Source: Nibrella saemangeumensis (GTDB lineage: Bacteria; Bacteroidota; Bacteroidia; Cytophagales; Spirosomataceae). From it: a stretch of DNA of 64,000 nucleotides. Position 1 is the first letter of the stretch. Each line of letters starts with the position of its first letter. The notes under the pieces were generated by a model. That model saw nothing but the letters and a program-made list of their open reading frames with translations. It was not told the DNA's origin and ran no database searches. This document shows positions 44,301-53,034 of the stretch, in pieces. The translations under genes and the position numbers were made by a program. The stretch spans positions 62,001 to 126,000 of the forward strand of contig NZ_BAABHD010000082.1 of assembly GCF_039541915.1 (NCBI RefSeq). Reading direction: 5' to 3'.

Positions 44301-44912
44301 TATTTCAGTCCCCAGGAAAGAGAGGCTGATCCATTGCTGGAAGCCAGTCAGCACAGTATTATCTACCGAAAAGGCCCATTAGCTTTGTATGCCTTGCGGG
44401 AATATATCGGAAAAGAACGGTTGAGACTTGGGTTGCAGAATTTTTTCAATAGATACAGCAACGGAACTTCGTTGCCCTTTCCCAAAGATCTTTACAGGGA
44501 ATTACAAACGGTAACTCCCGACTCTATGCATTATCTGCTGCATGATCTATTAGCGAGCAATACCTTTTGGGAATTGAAAACGGAAAATGCCGTTGCCTCC
44601 CAAACTCCATCAGGAAAATGGAAGGTAACGATGGATGTCCATGCCAGAAAATATACGGTTGATAAAACAGGAACGCAAACCGATGTAGCCATGAATGACT
44701 GGATCCCGATCGGGGTTTATGGCCTGCCTGGGAAACCGAAAGCGGATGAGCCTCTATACATGCAGCAACACAGAATCCGCTCCGGGGGGCAGCGTATAGA
44801 AGTTGAAGTAACCGGTAAACCAGGTTTAGCCGGTATTGATCCTACTCGTTTGCTGATGGATGTAGAACGATACGATAATGTAACAAAGGTGCAGGGGCGG
44901 CAGAAAAGATGA
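41328..44912 (+). CDS. ABC-2 permease fused to an M1-type zinc aminopeptidase domain
   Basis: A 1194-aa protein. Residues 1-600 carry roughly twelve transmembrane helices in two ABC-2 permease sets. Residues about 620-1194 form an extracytoplasmic M1 peptidase-like region with HEVCHQWWGAQ (HExxH near residues 936-940) and the third zinc ligand Glu in LITESLAWF. The usual GxMEN substrate motif is not visible; its place seems taken by NKGLYAYPT. It may export and trim peptides or act on envelope proteins. The gene is more AT-rich than most neighbours. The preceding ATPase overlaps it by 4 nt. Confidence 0.9.
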   Translation: MKLWETFRYELAYQSRNVSTWFYSLLLMVLSYFMAAAIFIDEPLAGGYFLNAPFVVAKVCLITFFFMGLLVLAQFAGNAATRDFETRMHPLLYTTALPKSVYLGGRFMAAFALGSMVMLAIPVGVFAATLFPLEHPELVGPLRVAAYLSAYFLLILPNVFFALTFMFAMAVLSKKGILTYLIAIIFWVIAISSWQVIGVQEGNWTLANLTDPIGISKITELKKVWTANEKNTVLPGTQTAVFDNRLIWLALSMGILLVTYVRFTTGTISERKSKKKHLSIPANPISFQLTETVPIPQVQQRFDFSTRLLQLLTVGWESFRIIALGWGWMAMACLFAFVLFTGPMWFSDYHNIPELPVTGNLLGTLENSKDHGIWLVIPLLIIFYAGEFVWRDRDSRQHEIMGVAPVPVWVSFLGKFGGMVLALVIMQLLLMVAGMLVQVSLGYYDFQIPVYLKVLLGIRLADYVLWAVLAFAVHVVLNQKYLAHLVAVMIYLFALFGPEFGIETRLLLYGSDPGWSYSDLRGLDPFMEPWLYFKFYWGAWALFLAILTVLLWPRGTEYSLQNRFQQGIRKNGYLIKAMAGISVLLIVISGGIIFYNTHILYPKTGVFETLEWKAEYETNYGKYRDTQQPSVLKTKLLVEIYPDQKAVDFEGTYTLVNKTGSKIDTIFLSTAPGVSNHLLRFNKPVKAQMVDEALAFRMYILQKPLFPGDSLKMEFRVSYEPQGFPNSGINTYVVKNGTYFGDGWLPTIGYKKAREIYMPQERKDLGLEPKPILDPDMETFEQEWIHFEAVMGTDKGQTAVAPGKLITSWTENGRNYFRYAAEQPIKNKLGFFSSRYQVHQAQWKPDSAPVVDIKILHHPTHTLNNQRMAKSVQASLAFMTQAFGKYPHPELRLTEVPGYNKGLYAYPTTIFFREGFAQLKPDENPGGVDIVFATVAHEVCHQWWGAQVSPAPVKGAALITESLAWFSAMEIIEEARGQKEFYGFIEMARDDYFSPQEREADPLLEASQHSIIYRKGPLALYALREYIGKERLRLGLQNFFNRYSNGTSLPFPKDLYRELQTVTPDSMHYLLHDLLASNTFWELKTENAVASQTPSGKWKVTMDVHARKYTVDKTGTQTDVAMNDWIPIGVYGLPGKPKADEPLYMQQHRIRSGGQRIEVEVTGKPGLAGIDPTRLLMDVERYDNVTKVQGRQKR

Positions 44913-45063
44913 CCAATATTGCCTTTAAAAATCTAATTCTGAATTGAAAAGTCTGGGAGACCTTTGAAGGTAATTACCCATCTTATTGGCTTTTCATTAT
45001 ATTTTTTCACGTATGAGAGGGTATAAGATTCAGCGGTAAAGGTAATTAAAACGTGAATAGGCG

Positions 45064-45090
45064 GGCCCAGCGTCAAATTGATGCTGGGCC
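45064..45090. terminator. bidirectional hairpin between convergent genes
   Basis: Arms GGCCCAGC (45064-45071) and GCTGGGCC (45083-45090), between the M1-fusion stop and the DsbA-family stop; the plus strand continues TACTGATTTTT. Confidence 0.7.
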
Positions 45091-45099
45091 TACTGATTT

Positions 45100-45813
45100 T
45101 TAGCAATTTCCATCAGGGCCGCAGAAGGCACCGTCAGCAGCAGCATCGGCAGACGCCAGCACCGTTGGCTTCTCCCGCTTCCACTCACTCCAGGATTGTT
45201 GTAGCGCCCCCAGGAAGACGTCACTGGGCTGGGCACCCGAAACGGCATAGCGGTCGTTGAAGACAAAGAACGGTACACCCCGGACACCAACCTGCCGGGC
45301 CTGGTACTGGTCGTGCTTCACCTCCTCAGCATATGCATCGCTTTGTAGCATCTGGCGCACTTCATCGGCATCGAGTCCAATCTCGGTGCCCAGCTGGGCC
45401 AACACCTCGTGATCGTTGATGTCTTTGGCCTCGGTGAAGTAGGCGGTAAACAGGCGCTCCTCGGCTTTATCCTGCAGGCCGTGTTTAGCGGCCAGGTGCG
45501 TTAGCCGGTGGGCGTTGAGCGTATTGGCAACCACGGCTTTGTCTAAGTGGTACGTTAAGCCCACTTCGGCAGCCACGGTTGTGACATGATCGCTCATCTG
45601 TTTGGCCTGCTGTTGGCTGATACCTTTGGTTTCGGCCAGCATGGCGTACGTATTTTGGCCGGGCTTCGGCTGAATGTCGGGCATCAACTGGAAGCTGCGC
45701 CAGACAATGTCGATGTCTTCTTTATCCCCAAACTGCTGCAGGGCCTGCTCAAATTTCCGTTTGCCGATGTAGCAGAACGGACAAACTATATCGGACCAGA
45801 TTTCTACTTTCAT
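45100..45813 (-). CDS. DsbA/FrnE-family thiol oxidoreductase
   Basis: A 237-aa cytoplasmic DsbA-like protein (no signal peptide). The active-site motif is CPFC (residues 11-14 in SDIVCPFCYIGK), with the cis-Pro region VRGVPFFVFNDRYAVSGAQP. The extreme C-terminus GAFCGPDGNC has an extra Cys pair typical of FrnE relatives, which act in redox stress. The ATG at 45811-45813 gives the family start; a long upstream frame to 46089 runs antisense into the acylase gene and is rejected. Confidence 0.93.
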   Translation of the reverse strand: MKVEIWSDIVCPFCYIGKRKFEQALQQFGDKEDIDIVWRSFQLMPDIQPKPGQNTYAMLAETKGISQQQAKQMSDHVTTVAAEVGLTYHLDKAVVANTLNAHRLTHLAAKHGLQDKAEERLFTAYFTEAKDINDHEVLAQLGTEIGLDADEVRQMLQSDAYAEEVKHDQYQARQVGVRGVPFFVFNDRYAVSGAQPSDVFLGALQQSWSEWKREKPTVLASADAAADGAFCGPDGNC

Positions 45814-45946
45814 TGTATCTACACGTTTTTTATAATAACCGTATTTTGAGCGAAGGAGTTGCATTTGCGGCAACACCGCCGTTTGGAGACTCTTGCATTT
45901 TATGCTAACTTTCTCCCTTCGAGTAGCCGAATTCACAACCTGTCTG

Positions 45947-48142
45947 ATGAGATTACTTCTTTTTTTGCTTGGTCTCTCCTGCGCTCTTACTGCTGCCGCA
46001 CAACCCTTTCGTGGGGATGAAATAGCCCGCTGGCGGGAGCAGGTAAGCCGCATTACCATTACCCGCGACACCTGGGGAGTGCCGCACATTTACGGTAAAA
46101 CCGATGCGGACGCCGTTTTCGGGGTGCTTTACACCCAGTGCGAAGATGACTTCGACCGGGTCGAGATGAACTACATCGACGCCATTGGTCGCCTGGCGGA
46201 GGTAGAGGGCGAAGCGGCTCTGTACCATGATTTGCGGGCCCGGATGTTTCTCGATAGCGCCCAGGCCGTTGCGCTGTATCAGAAGAGTCCGTCCTGGATG
46301 AGGAAACTGCTGGATGCCTTCGCCGACGGTGCCAACTACTACCTGTATACCCATCCGGTTGTAAAACCCAAACTGATCAAACGATTCAAGCCGTGGATGC
46401 CGCTGATGTTCAGCGAAGGTAGTATTGGGGGCAACATCAGTTCGGTGTCGGTGGAGCGGATTAAAGCATTTTATACGAATCAGAAATTTACGTCACAGGT
46501 CGAAGAACGTAATAAATGGGAGCGGGAGCCGATGGGGTCTAATGGCTTTGCCATCGCGCCGGCCAAAAGTGCAACCAAAAATGCCTTGCTGCTGATCAAT
46601 CCGCATACGTCGTTCTATTTCCGCTCCGAGGTGCAGATGGTGAGCAAAGCTGGGCTGAATGCCTACGGAGCCGTCACGTGGGGCCAGTTTTTTATCTACC
46701 AGGGCTTCAACGAAAACTGCGGCTGGATGCATACCTCCAGTTACGCCGATGTGATGGACGAGTACCTGGAGACCATTGAGAAGAAAGATAACGCCCTCTA
46801 TTATCAGCACGGCGGTACGCTTCGTCCGGTGCAGGTATCCACTGTCTCACTGCCGTACCGGCAGGGTAATAAAATGCTGCGTAAGAGCTTTACTATTTAC
46901 AAGACGCATCACGGTCCCATTGTTGGCGAACAGGACGGAAAATGGATTGCGCTCAGCATGATGAATGACCCCATCAACGCCCTGGCGCAGTCGTACCTGC
47001 GTACCAAGGCCAAAGGGTATGCCAGCTATAAAAAGGTGATGAAGCTCAACGGAAACGCATCAAACAACACCGTCTTTGCCGACCGGAAAGGAAACATTGC
47101 CTACTGGCACGGCAACTTCATGCCCCGGCGGAACACCGCCTTCGACTGGAGTAAGCCCGTGGACGGTAGTAACCCCGAAACCGACTGGAAGGGGCTGCAC
47201 GGCATCGACGACATTGTGCAGGTGCTGAATCCGGCAACCGGCTGGATTCAGAATTGTAATGCAACGCCCTTTACGGTGGCCGGAAAAAACAGTCCGGCGA
47301 AAAGCGCCTATCCCGTCTATATGGCACCCGATGCCGAAAACTACCGGGGCATCAATGCCGTTCGGGTACTGAGCCGGCGGTCTGTCTTTACGCTGGATAC
47401 CCTGATTGCCGCTGCCTTTGATCCGTACCTGGCGGGTTTTGAAGAACTGATACCGGCATTGCTGAAGGCCTCGGAAACAGCAGTTGACAACCCCGAAGAT
47501 CAGCCACGCGAGTTGCCGGAAGCCATTGAAACGCTACGGGCCTGGAATAAGGCTTACGGCAGGAATTCAGTGGCCACTACCCTGGCCGTATTATGGGGTG
47601 AAAAAATACAACGGCTGGCCCGGACGCGGGTGCCCGCCAATGAACGACCGGACCCATTCCTGGGTTTTACCGCGTTTACCATCAGTAACACCAGTCCGCA
47701 GGAAAAGGTAAATGCCCTGGCCGAAGTGCTGGGTGAACTGACCCGTGATTTTGGCACCTGGAAAGTAGCCTGGGGGGAAATGAACCGGTTTCAGCGGCTG
47801 ACCGGCAGGATTCAGGAGACCTACGACGACAGCAAACCCAGCATCCCGGTTGGATTTACCTCCTCGGCCTGGGGTTCGCTGGCTGCTTTTGGCGCCCGTA
47901 CCTATCCTGGCACCGTGAAGCGCTACGGAAGTGTGGGCAATAGTTTTGTCGCTGTAGTAGAATTTGGAGACCGGGTGAAAGCCCGTTCTGTGGTCACTGG
48001 TGGTTCCAGCAGCAACCCTAAATCTTCGCACTTCAACGACCAGTCGCCTTTATATTGTAACGGGCAGTTTAAAGATGTCTGGTTTTATCCCGAAGACGTC
48101 CGGAAGCACGTTGAGCGTACGTACCGGCCAGGACAGAAGTAG
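45947..48142 (+). CDS. penicillin acylase family protein (Ntn-hydrolase)
   Basis: A 731-aa exported precursor (signal peptide MRLLLFLLGLSCALTAAAQP). The body has the alpha-chain region (ITRDTWGVPHIYGKTDADAV), then a likely autocleavage site at EPMGSNGFAIAP, where the Ser after Gly would become the N-terminal nucleophile of the beta chain. Later FNENCGWMHTSSYADV and NPHTSF are family motifs. Characterised relatives cleave amides such as acyl-homoserine lactones or penicillins; the substrate here is not known. The ATG at 45947 was chosen because it starts the signal peptide. Confidence 0.9.
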   Translation: MRLLLFLLGLSCALTAAAQPFRGDEIARWREQVSRITITRDTWGVPHIYGKTDADAVFGVLYTQCEDDFDRVEMNYIDAIGRLAEVEGEAALYHDLRARMFLDSAQAVALYQKSPSWMRKLLDAFADGANYYLYTHPVVKPKLIKRFKPWMPLMFSEGSIGGNISSVSVERIKAFYTNQKFTSQVEERNKWEREPMGSNGFAIAPAKSATKNALLLINPHTSFYFRSEVQMVSKAGLNAYGAVTWGQFFIYQGFNENCGWMHTSSYADVMDEYLETIEKKDNALYYQHGGTLRPVQVSTVSLPYRQGNKMLRKSFTIYKTHHGPIVGEQDGKWIALSMMNDPINALAQSYLRTKAKGYASYKKVMKLNGNASNNTVFADRKGNIAYWHGNFMPRRNTAFDWSKPVDGSNPETDWKGLHGIDDIVQVLNPATGWIQNCNATPFTVAGKNSPAKSAYPVYMAPDAENYRGINAVRVLSRRSVFTLDTLIAAAFDPYLAGFEELIPALLKASETAVDNPEDQPRELPEAIETLRAWNKAYGRNSVATTLAVLWGEKIQRLARTRVPANERPDPFLGFTAFTISNTSPQEKVNALAEVLGELTRDFGTWKVAWGEMNRFQRLTGRIQETYDDSKPSIPVGFTSSAWGSLAAFGARTYPGTVKRYGSVGNSFVAVVEFGDRVKARSVVTGGSSSNPKSSHFNDQSPLYCNGQFKDVWFYPEDVRKHVERTYRPGQK

Positions 48143-48211
48143 TTGATTGGTTCATTGGTTGAGTGGCTAACTGATGAACCGGTTAACCACTCAACTAATG
48201 AACTAATTAAC
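48142..48211. terminator. long word-like hairpin between convergent genes
   Basis: Arms 48142-48170 and 48183-48211 pair in 25 of 29 positions; three of the four differences are G-U compatible in the plus transcript. The text is built from words like TTGGTTCATTGGTTGAGTGG and starts within the stop of the acylase gene and overlaps the stop of the DinB gene. Same style as repeats near 21262 and 31875. Confidence 0.7.
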
Positions 48212-48706
48212 AAAACTCAACTCATCTGCACTTGGGCCGTAGCTGCCGGGGATTGGTATATTGAGCAGGCGCAGGTACACGCCGAGCTGGGCCCGGTGGT
48301 GAACAATCTGGCTGTAGGTCATGCGCAACATGTCGCCTTTGGTGGTGGTCATGTACACCTCTTCGCCGTTGCGCATGGTCCAGGGCTTTGTTAGTTGCTC
48401 ATCGACGGCCTGAGTCAGGTGCGCCTTGCCATTATCAAGTGCCCGTTCAAAGTAGTTGAGCAGTTCGGTAGTATTGTTTACTGTCTCCGGTTTGTATTCG
48501 TTTTTGGCGAAGTCGAGTTCGTCGGTAGTCAGGGCAATAGTAATCCACTCGGGCAACTCAGCCACGTGGGTGGCGAGCCGTTGCAGCGTCATGCTTTTCT
48601 CATGGGGCTGCCAGCTATACTTGTCATCCGGAATGCGGGACAGCATTTTGCGGGTAGTCTGTGCTTCCTGTTCCAGTTCTTTCATTAGCATTTGAATCAT
48701 TGACAT
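48203..48706 (-). CDS. DinB family protein (putative metal-dependent hydrolase fold)
   Basis: About 168 aa of DinB/YfiT-like four-helix fold. The start MSMIQMLMKELEQE was chosen over an upstream TTG frame. Metal-ligand histidines are visible in RLATHVAELPEW and QIVHHRAQLGVYLR, and a DKYSWQPHEKS block near the N-terminus is typical. DinB-fold proteins act in thiol transfer or detoxification, but most are uncharacterised. Convergent with the acylase gene. Confidence 0.88.
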   Translation of the reverse strand: MSMIQMLMKELEQEAQTTRKMLSRIPDDKYSWQPHEKSMTLQRLATHVAELPEWITIALTTDELDFAKNEYKPETVNNTTELLNYFERALDNGKAHLTQAVDEQLTKPWTMRNGEEVYMTTTKGDMLRMTYSQIVHHRAQLGVYLRLLNIPIPGSYGPSADELSFVN

Positions 48707-48895
48707 GGCGATGTGTTTTTGGTTGCTCTCACAAAGAAACAAGCCACCTGTGACAACCCTATGTCAGTAAGGTTTGGGAAAAGTGATACCTGATGGCTGG
48801 ACCCCGGCCATCCGGCAAATCCCGATAGGGATGATTGATGTTGTAGCGGTAACGATGTGCTTCAGCCTCGGAGGAGACTATCAGATGTAGTAATC

Positions 48896-49774
48896 CTACA
48901 AGCCTTTATAAAAAAAAGCCGGTACGCCTTTCACCCCTGGTTTTACTGCAAAAAGTCCCCCGCTGAACGGAAACTCGGCCAGCTGGTCAGCGCTAAGTCC
49001 TTCGCGGGCAGTGGTGATGTATAGCGTGTCGAGGGCTGCACCGCCGAATGCACAGGAGGTGGTATTGGGGGCCGGAACATCTATTTTTTGCAGCAGGTTG
49101 CCGGTAGCCGGGTCCCAGCGGGTGACGCAGCCGCCACTGTGGAAAGCGATCCAGAGCTTATCGTCAGCATCAATGGTCATGCCGTCGGGGAATCCGTCCA
49201 CGCCGGATGTGTCAATAGCCGTTCTGCCGTGGCTGATAGCTCCGGTTTGGTTATCGTAATCAAATGCCTGTACGGTTGAGGTAGGGGTATCAATGTAATA
49301 CATCGTTTTTCGATCCGAGGTCCAGACGATGCCGTTGGAAATGGTAACGCCGGTGAGCATGACCTGGACGCTTTTGTCGGTATCCATCCGGTACAGGGAG
49401 GCTGCGCCATCTTTCTGCTCCAGGTGCATAGAGCCGACCCAGAACCGGCCAGCCGGGTCACATTTGCCGTCGTTGAAGCGGATTTCCGAATCGGTCAGGG
49501 GCTGGATAATTTGGTTCAGTTCGCCGGTATCGGTGTTCAGGTGGTGAATGCCCGATTGCAGGGCTACCAGGGCTCCGCCGGTCTGTACGGGTACCACCGT
49601 ACCGATCCGCTCGCCGACCAGAAACGCAATGTCTTTTTCGGTAGCGGGGTCGAAGATGTGCAGTGCCTTGCCTTCGATATCGACCCAATACAGTTTGTGT
49701 TCCAGCGGATGCCACAGGCTGCCTTCACCCAGCGTCGCTTTGGCGTCGAGAAGTAATTCCGGTTGTACGGACAT
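48896..49774 (-). CDS. SMP-30/gluconolactonase family protein (cytoplasmic)
   Basis: A 292-aa six-bladed propeller. The metal ligands are readable: E17 in LGEGSLWHP, Asn in TISNGIVWTSD and Asp in VDGFPDGMTIDAD. Members hydrolyse sugar lactones, such as gluconolactone or L-arabinolactone. No signal peptide, so it acts in the cytoplasm, unlike the exported relative at 59153. It is divergent from a DinB gene. Substrate not resolvable from context. Confidence 0.92.
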   Translation of the reverse strand: MSVQPELLLDAKATLGEGSLWHPLEHKLYWVDIEGKALHIFDPATEKDIAFLVGERIGTVVPVQTGGALVALQSGIHHLNTDTGELNQIIQPLTDSEIRFNDGKCDPAGRFWVGSMHLEQKDGAASLYRMDTDKSVQVMLTGVTISNGIVWTSDRKTMYYIDTPTSTVQAFDYDNQTGAISHGRTAIDTSGVDGFPDGMTIDADDKLWIAFHSGGCVTRWDPATGNLLQKIDVPAPNTTSCAFGGAALDTLYITTAREGLSADQLAEFPFSGGLFAVKPGVKGVPAFFYKGL

Positions 49775-49859
49775 GGAGATGTGAATGATGTTGTAGGGTT
49801 AACAGATAAGCTGGCGAAAGGTTACGGCACAAAATGAGTCCATTGGTTGTTGTGCTGAC

Positions 49860-50381
49860 ATGAACGCAACAGATACCCGTGAAGTGTGGCTGCGCGGACC
49901 GTTGCCCGATATGCCGGTCCTGCTACAGCCCGTAGCCCATGCCCTGTTACAGGCCCGCGAAGAGATCAACGCCCTGATGGCCGATTTTCCAGGCGAGTTG
50001 TTGTGGGAAAAACCCGCCGGCCTGGCCTCGCCCGGCTTTCACCTGCAACACCTGACCGGCGTCCTCGACCGGCTATTCACCTACGCCCGTGGCGAAATGC
50101 TCACCGACGACCAACTAAAGGCCTTGAAAGCCGAAGGACAACCGGCCGAAACCAGCTTGGGCGTTCAGGAACTGGTCGGCCTGTTTAATGAGCAAGTAGA
50201 TAAAGCACTTACCCAACTGCGAACTACCGACGAGCAGACGCTGACGGAGGTGCGGGGCGTCGGACGCGCCCAAATTCCGTCAACGGTGCTGGGGCTGCTG
50301 TTCCATTCAGCCGAGCATACCATGCGGCATTTGGGGCAGTTGCTGGTGACGGTGCGGGTGCTGACGGGGAATATGCAATAG
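49860..50381 (+). CDS. DinB family protein
   Basis: A 173-aa DinB-fold protein, only distantly similar to the one at 48203. FHLQHLTGVLDRLFTYARGE and LLFHSAEHTMRHLGQLLVT carry the His ligands of the metal site at expected places. Cytoplasmic. Followed by a convergent GNAT gene after 16 nt. Confidence 0.88.
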   Translation: MNATDTREVWLRGPLPDMPVLLQPVAHALLQAREEINALMADFPGELLWEKPAGLASPGFHLQHLTGVLDRLFTYARGEMLTDDQLKALKAEGQPAETSLGVQELVGLFNEQVDKALTQLRTTDEQTLTEVRGVGRAQIPSTVLGLLFHSAEHTMRHLGQLLVTVRVLTGNMQ

Positions 50382-50397
50382 CCCTTTAGTTCAGCCG

Positions 50398-50835
50398 CTA
50401 TTGGATGTACTCCCACTCCCATACATCGCCGTCTTCATTGTCCCATACGGTTCCCAGAAAATGAAAACCATTTTTCCGGAGAATTTTAGTGGAGTAGTTC
50501 TCTTCCGGTAAGGTTCGGGCGGTAATGCGGATCGATGGGTCTGTTATCAGGGCAAGTTCCACCAGTTGCCGGCAGATTTTTGCGCCCATACCTTGTTGCT
50601 GGCTGGCCGGAAAGGTGCCATAGGCAATCTCCACCTGCCCGTCTCTGGGAGCCCCCTTAAACGCGCCTACGCCAACCAGTTGATCCTGCTCACGGGCCAC
50701 ATACCCGATCCAGGGCGGGCTATAGCCTACCTTGTCGAAGAACTCAATGGTCATCGGCAGGCTCTCCTGACAGTCGGGATGGTTAACGAATTCGCTGTTG
50801 TCGGCCAGCGTGCGCTGGATGGGGAGCAGTTCCAT
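50398..50835 (-). CDS. GNAT family N-acetyltransferase
   Basis: A 145-aa acetyltransferase fold. The acetyl-CoA pyrophosphate loop is in FPASQQQGMGAKICRQLVEL (Q/RxxGxG/A), preceded by the beta-strand QVEIAYG and followed by TARTLPEENYSTKILRKNGF. The substrate is unknown. It lies 23 nt downstream of the glycosidase-like gene on the same strand and may be at the end of that transcript. Confidence 0.9.
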   Translation of the reverse strand: MELLPIQRTLADNSEFVNHPDCQESLPMTIEFFDKVGYSPPWIGYVAREQDQLVGVGAFKGAPRDGQVEIAYGTFPASQQQGMGAKICRQLVELALITDPSIRITARTLPEENYSTKILRKNGFHFLGTVWDNEDGDVWEWEYIQ

Positions 50836-50858
50836 TGGCGGTGGTTGTGGATTTTTTG

Positions 50859-53027
50859 TTAATTACCCGTTGTTTCCTGCGCCAGTTGAATATCCCGCAC
50901 GACCTGTGGCCGCATAAGCTCCCACGAGAAGTGCGTATATTCTTTTCCGTAGTTCTGGGTGGTGACGTGGGGCGTCGGTACATACCGGTCTTTGGTCAGG
51001 GCAATAACCTGATCCCAATGCCCTAGCGCTGCCTCCAGTCGCTGAATGGCTTCTGCCTTCAGGGTCGTATTTCCGGTTGTGCGGTATAGCTCCAGTGCCA
51101 CCCCTGCCCGCAACTTATCGGCTAGGTACAGGCCCAGGTAACTCCAGACGGCGGCATCGTCCAGCTCAGAAACAAAGGCTCCGGAACCGGTGTTCACCCG
51201 ATGGCGCAAAGAGGCAATCAGCTTCAGCGCCTGCTGACTATCCTTTTCCGACGCATCAGCCAGATCTAACGGTGTTAACCGGCCTGCAGGTGCCGTCTTT
51301 TTCTGGTTGACCAGCCCGACATAGGCCGGAATGGAAAGCAGTTGCGGGTCAAGCGTCTCGTGGTGGATAAACTCGTGGATTGACATAAAGGGCGACGACC
51401 GGTCGAACACGCCTTTGGCATCTGAGGGCTCGGCTTCAATAAACCCTTCTGAATACAGGGTGTAATCCCAGGTAGAGCGGTGAAAAGAAGCCAGCCGCAG
51501 GGGCATGTTACTGGCTAGTTTATATGCCTGAAGTAAAGGAGTCCCGACACCTTTACCATAACGCCGGTCGAAGGCTGCCGCAAAGACCGCATCGGGGGTA
51601 GCCGGGTTGTACAGGAGCCGCCCCCATAACGCATAAAACAGCCAGTGCTTCTCAAACGCATACCGCCAGGTTTTTGCGGCCGATGGCTTGTGCGAGTAAT
51701 CGACCGCCGGAATGTAGCCTTCCGAGCCAATGAAATACCCATTTACGTAGTCCTGTTTGTTGGTGGCGATATGCTGCCGGATAAAGTCGGGCTGGCCCCA
51801 GCGCAGGATAAAAAAGTCTTCGTTGCGGATCATCCACTGGATCTGATAATTCGCTGGTTTCGGAGTCCAGAACCGCTCGTCCAGTTTGCCGGAGTGGTAA
51901 TCATGGGTAATGGCCAGGTTAGGGGTGGAATGGCCATGCGACCAGTTGAACTTGATCTCGACCAACGCTGGTTCTGTCAGGCCGGCGCGGTCAATCACGC
52001 CCCGCATCGCCATGGGATCGCCGGCCAGTACCGACCGGTGCAGGAATTTAACCGGACGTTTGGCCGCTTTCATACCAGCTACTACCGTTTTTTCAATCCA
52101 GTCTTCCCGCTCCTGGGGCGACATCTTTCCGTCAAAGGTCCCCATCCAGTCGGCGAGGGTAACGCCGATGCCGGTGAGGTCATCGTATTCATCAATGAGT
52201 TGCGTCACCGATTCGCGGGTGTAGCGCTTAACCAGGTCGGAGCGGTCGTTGTATTCCTGGGCGTGGTACGCCTTGGCAAATTCCGGCGACACCACGATAT
52301 TCCAGTTAACGATAAACGTCTGGATACCCCGTTGCTTCGCCATCCGAAACAGAGTTTTCCAGAACTGCTGCCAGTCTTTCATCTCCTGCTCGTTCAGTGG
52401 GGTTGCCGCCGGAAAGTTAGTGGCCCGGATCATGTAGGGGAACGGATGGTTATTCCAGAGCGACAGCACGTTTAGGCGGTTCTCCGCCATCATGTCGAGA
52501 AAAGCTTCCCAGAAACGAAGATCCCGGCAGGTTTCGGTGTGCAGCGTCGTGGCCGGGCTGTTGCGGTACGGCGACCACGGCAAGTTAAACTTAACGATGC
52601 GGTAGATGAGGTGCGGATTCTCTGTTTTGGCTGCGAGCGTCTGGTACGTTCCGGTTCCTTGCAGGTGTTCTGCCAGTTCCAGAATGCCGTATTGGGCTCC
52701 TACGGCATCCCCGGCCAGTACCACCAATGTTTTTCGGCCGTTCAGCCAGAGGTAGCCAAAACCTTCTGGCTGTAACGCTTCCAGTTCTTTTTGGGGGAGG
52801 TGCGGCCGGAGTGCAACGGGAATCGTCTTATCGGCAACTACCCAGATAGCGGGCAGGGCCGTTGAGGAAGTGGTCGTAACCGGTACGAGTTTTTGCCCTT
52901 TTTCGGAGAATACCTGCTGAAGCCTGCCGACGGCATAAGCGACGGGTTCCTGCCCTGCATCGTAGCGGATACTTACCTGAGCGTAAGCAGCGCTGGTGAG
53001 CAGGAGCAGGAACCAGAGAGCTTTCAT
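50859..53027 (-). CDS. secreted glycosidase-like protein (GH67/GH20 N-domain-like architecture)
   Basis: A 722-aa exported protein (signal peptide MKALWFLLLLTSAAYA). Residues 17-140 look like the small alpha/beta domain found before GH20/GH67 catalytic barrels (LVVLAGDAVGAQYGILELAE). A TIM-barrel-like part follows with DMMAENRLNVLSLWNNHPF, TFIVNWNIVV and IGVTLADWMG, and a helical C-terminus. Exact family and catalytic acids could not be fixed; alpha-uronidase-like activity is a guess. It starts 7 nt after the stop of the CxxCH protein gene, so both are in one operon. Confidence 0.65.
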   Translation of the reverse strand: MKALWFLLLLTSAAYAQVSIRYDAGQEPVAYAVGRLQQVFSEKGQKLVPVTTTSSTALPAIWVVADKTIPVALRPHLPQKELEALQPEGFGYLWLNGRKTLVVLAGDAVGAQYGILELAEHLQGTGTYQTLAAKTENPHLIYRIVKFNLPWSPYRNSPATTLHTETCRDLRFWEAFLDMMAENRLNVLSLWNNHPFPYMIRATNFPAATPLNEQEMKDWQQFWKTLFRMAKQRGIQTFIVNWNIVVSPEFAKAYHAQEYNDRSDLVKRYTRESVTQLIDEYDDLTGIGVTLADWMGTFDGKMSPQEREDWIEKTVVAGMKAAKRPVKFLHRSVLAGDPMAMRGVIDRAGLTEPALVEIKFNWSHGHSTPNLAITHDYHSGKLDERFWTPKPANYQIQWMIRNEDFFILRWGQPDFIRQHIATNKQDYVNGYFIGSEGYIPAVDYSHKPSAAKTWRYAFEKHWLFYALWGRLLYNPATPDAVFAAAFDRRYGKGVGTPLLQAYKLASNMPLRLASFHRSTWDYTLYSEGFIEAEPSDAKGVFDRSSPFMSIHEFIHHETLDPQLLSIPAYVGLVNQKKTAPAGRLTPLDLADASEKDSQQALKLIASLRHRVNTGSGAFVSELDDAAVWSYLGLYLADKLRAGVALELYRTTGNTTLKAEAIQRLEAALGHWDQVIALTKDRYVPTPHVTTQNYGKEYTHFSWELMRPQVVRDIQLAQETTGN

Positions 53028-53034
53028 AAAGGAA

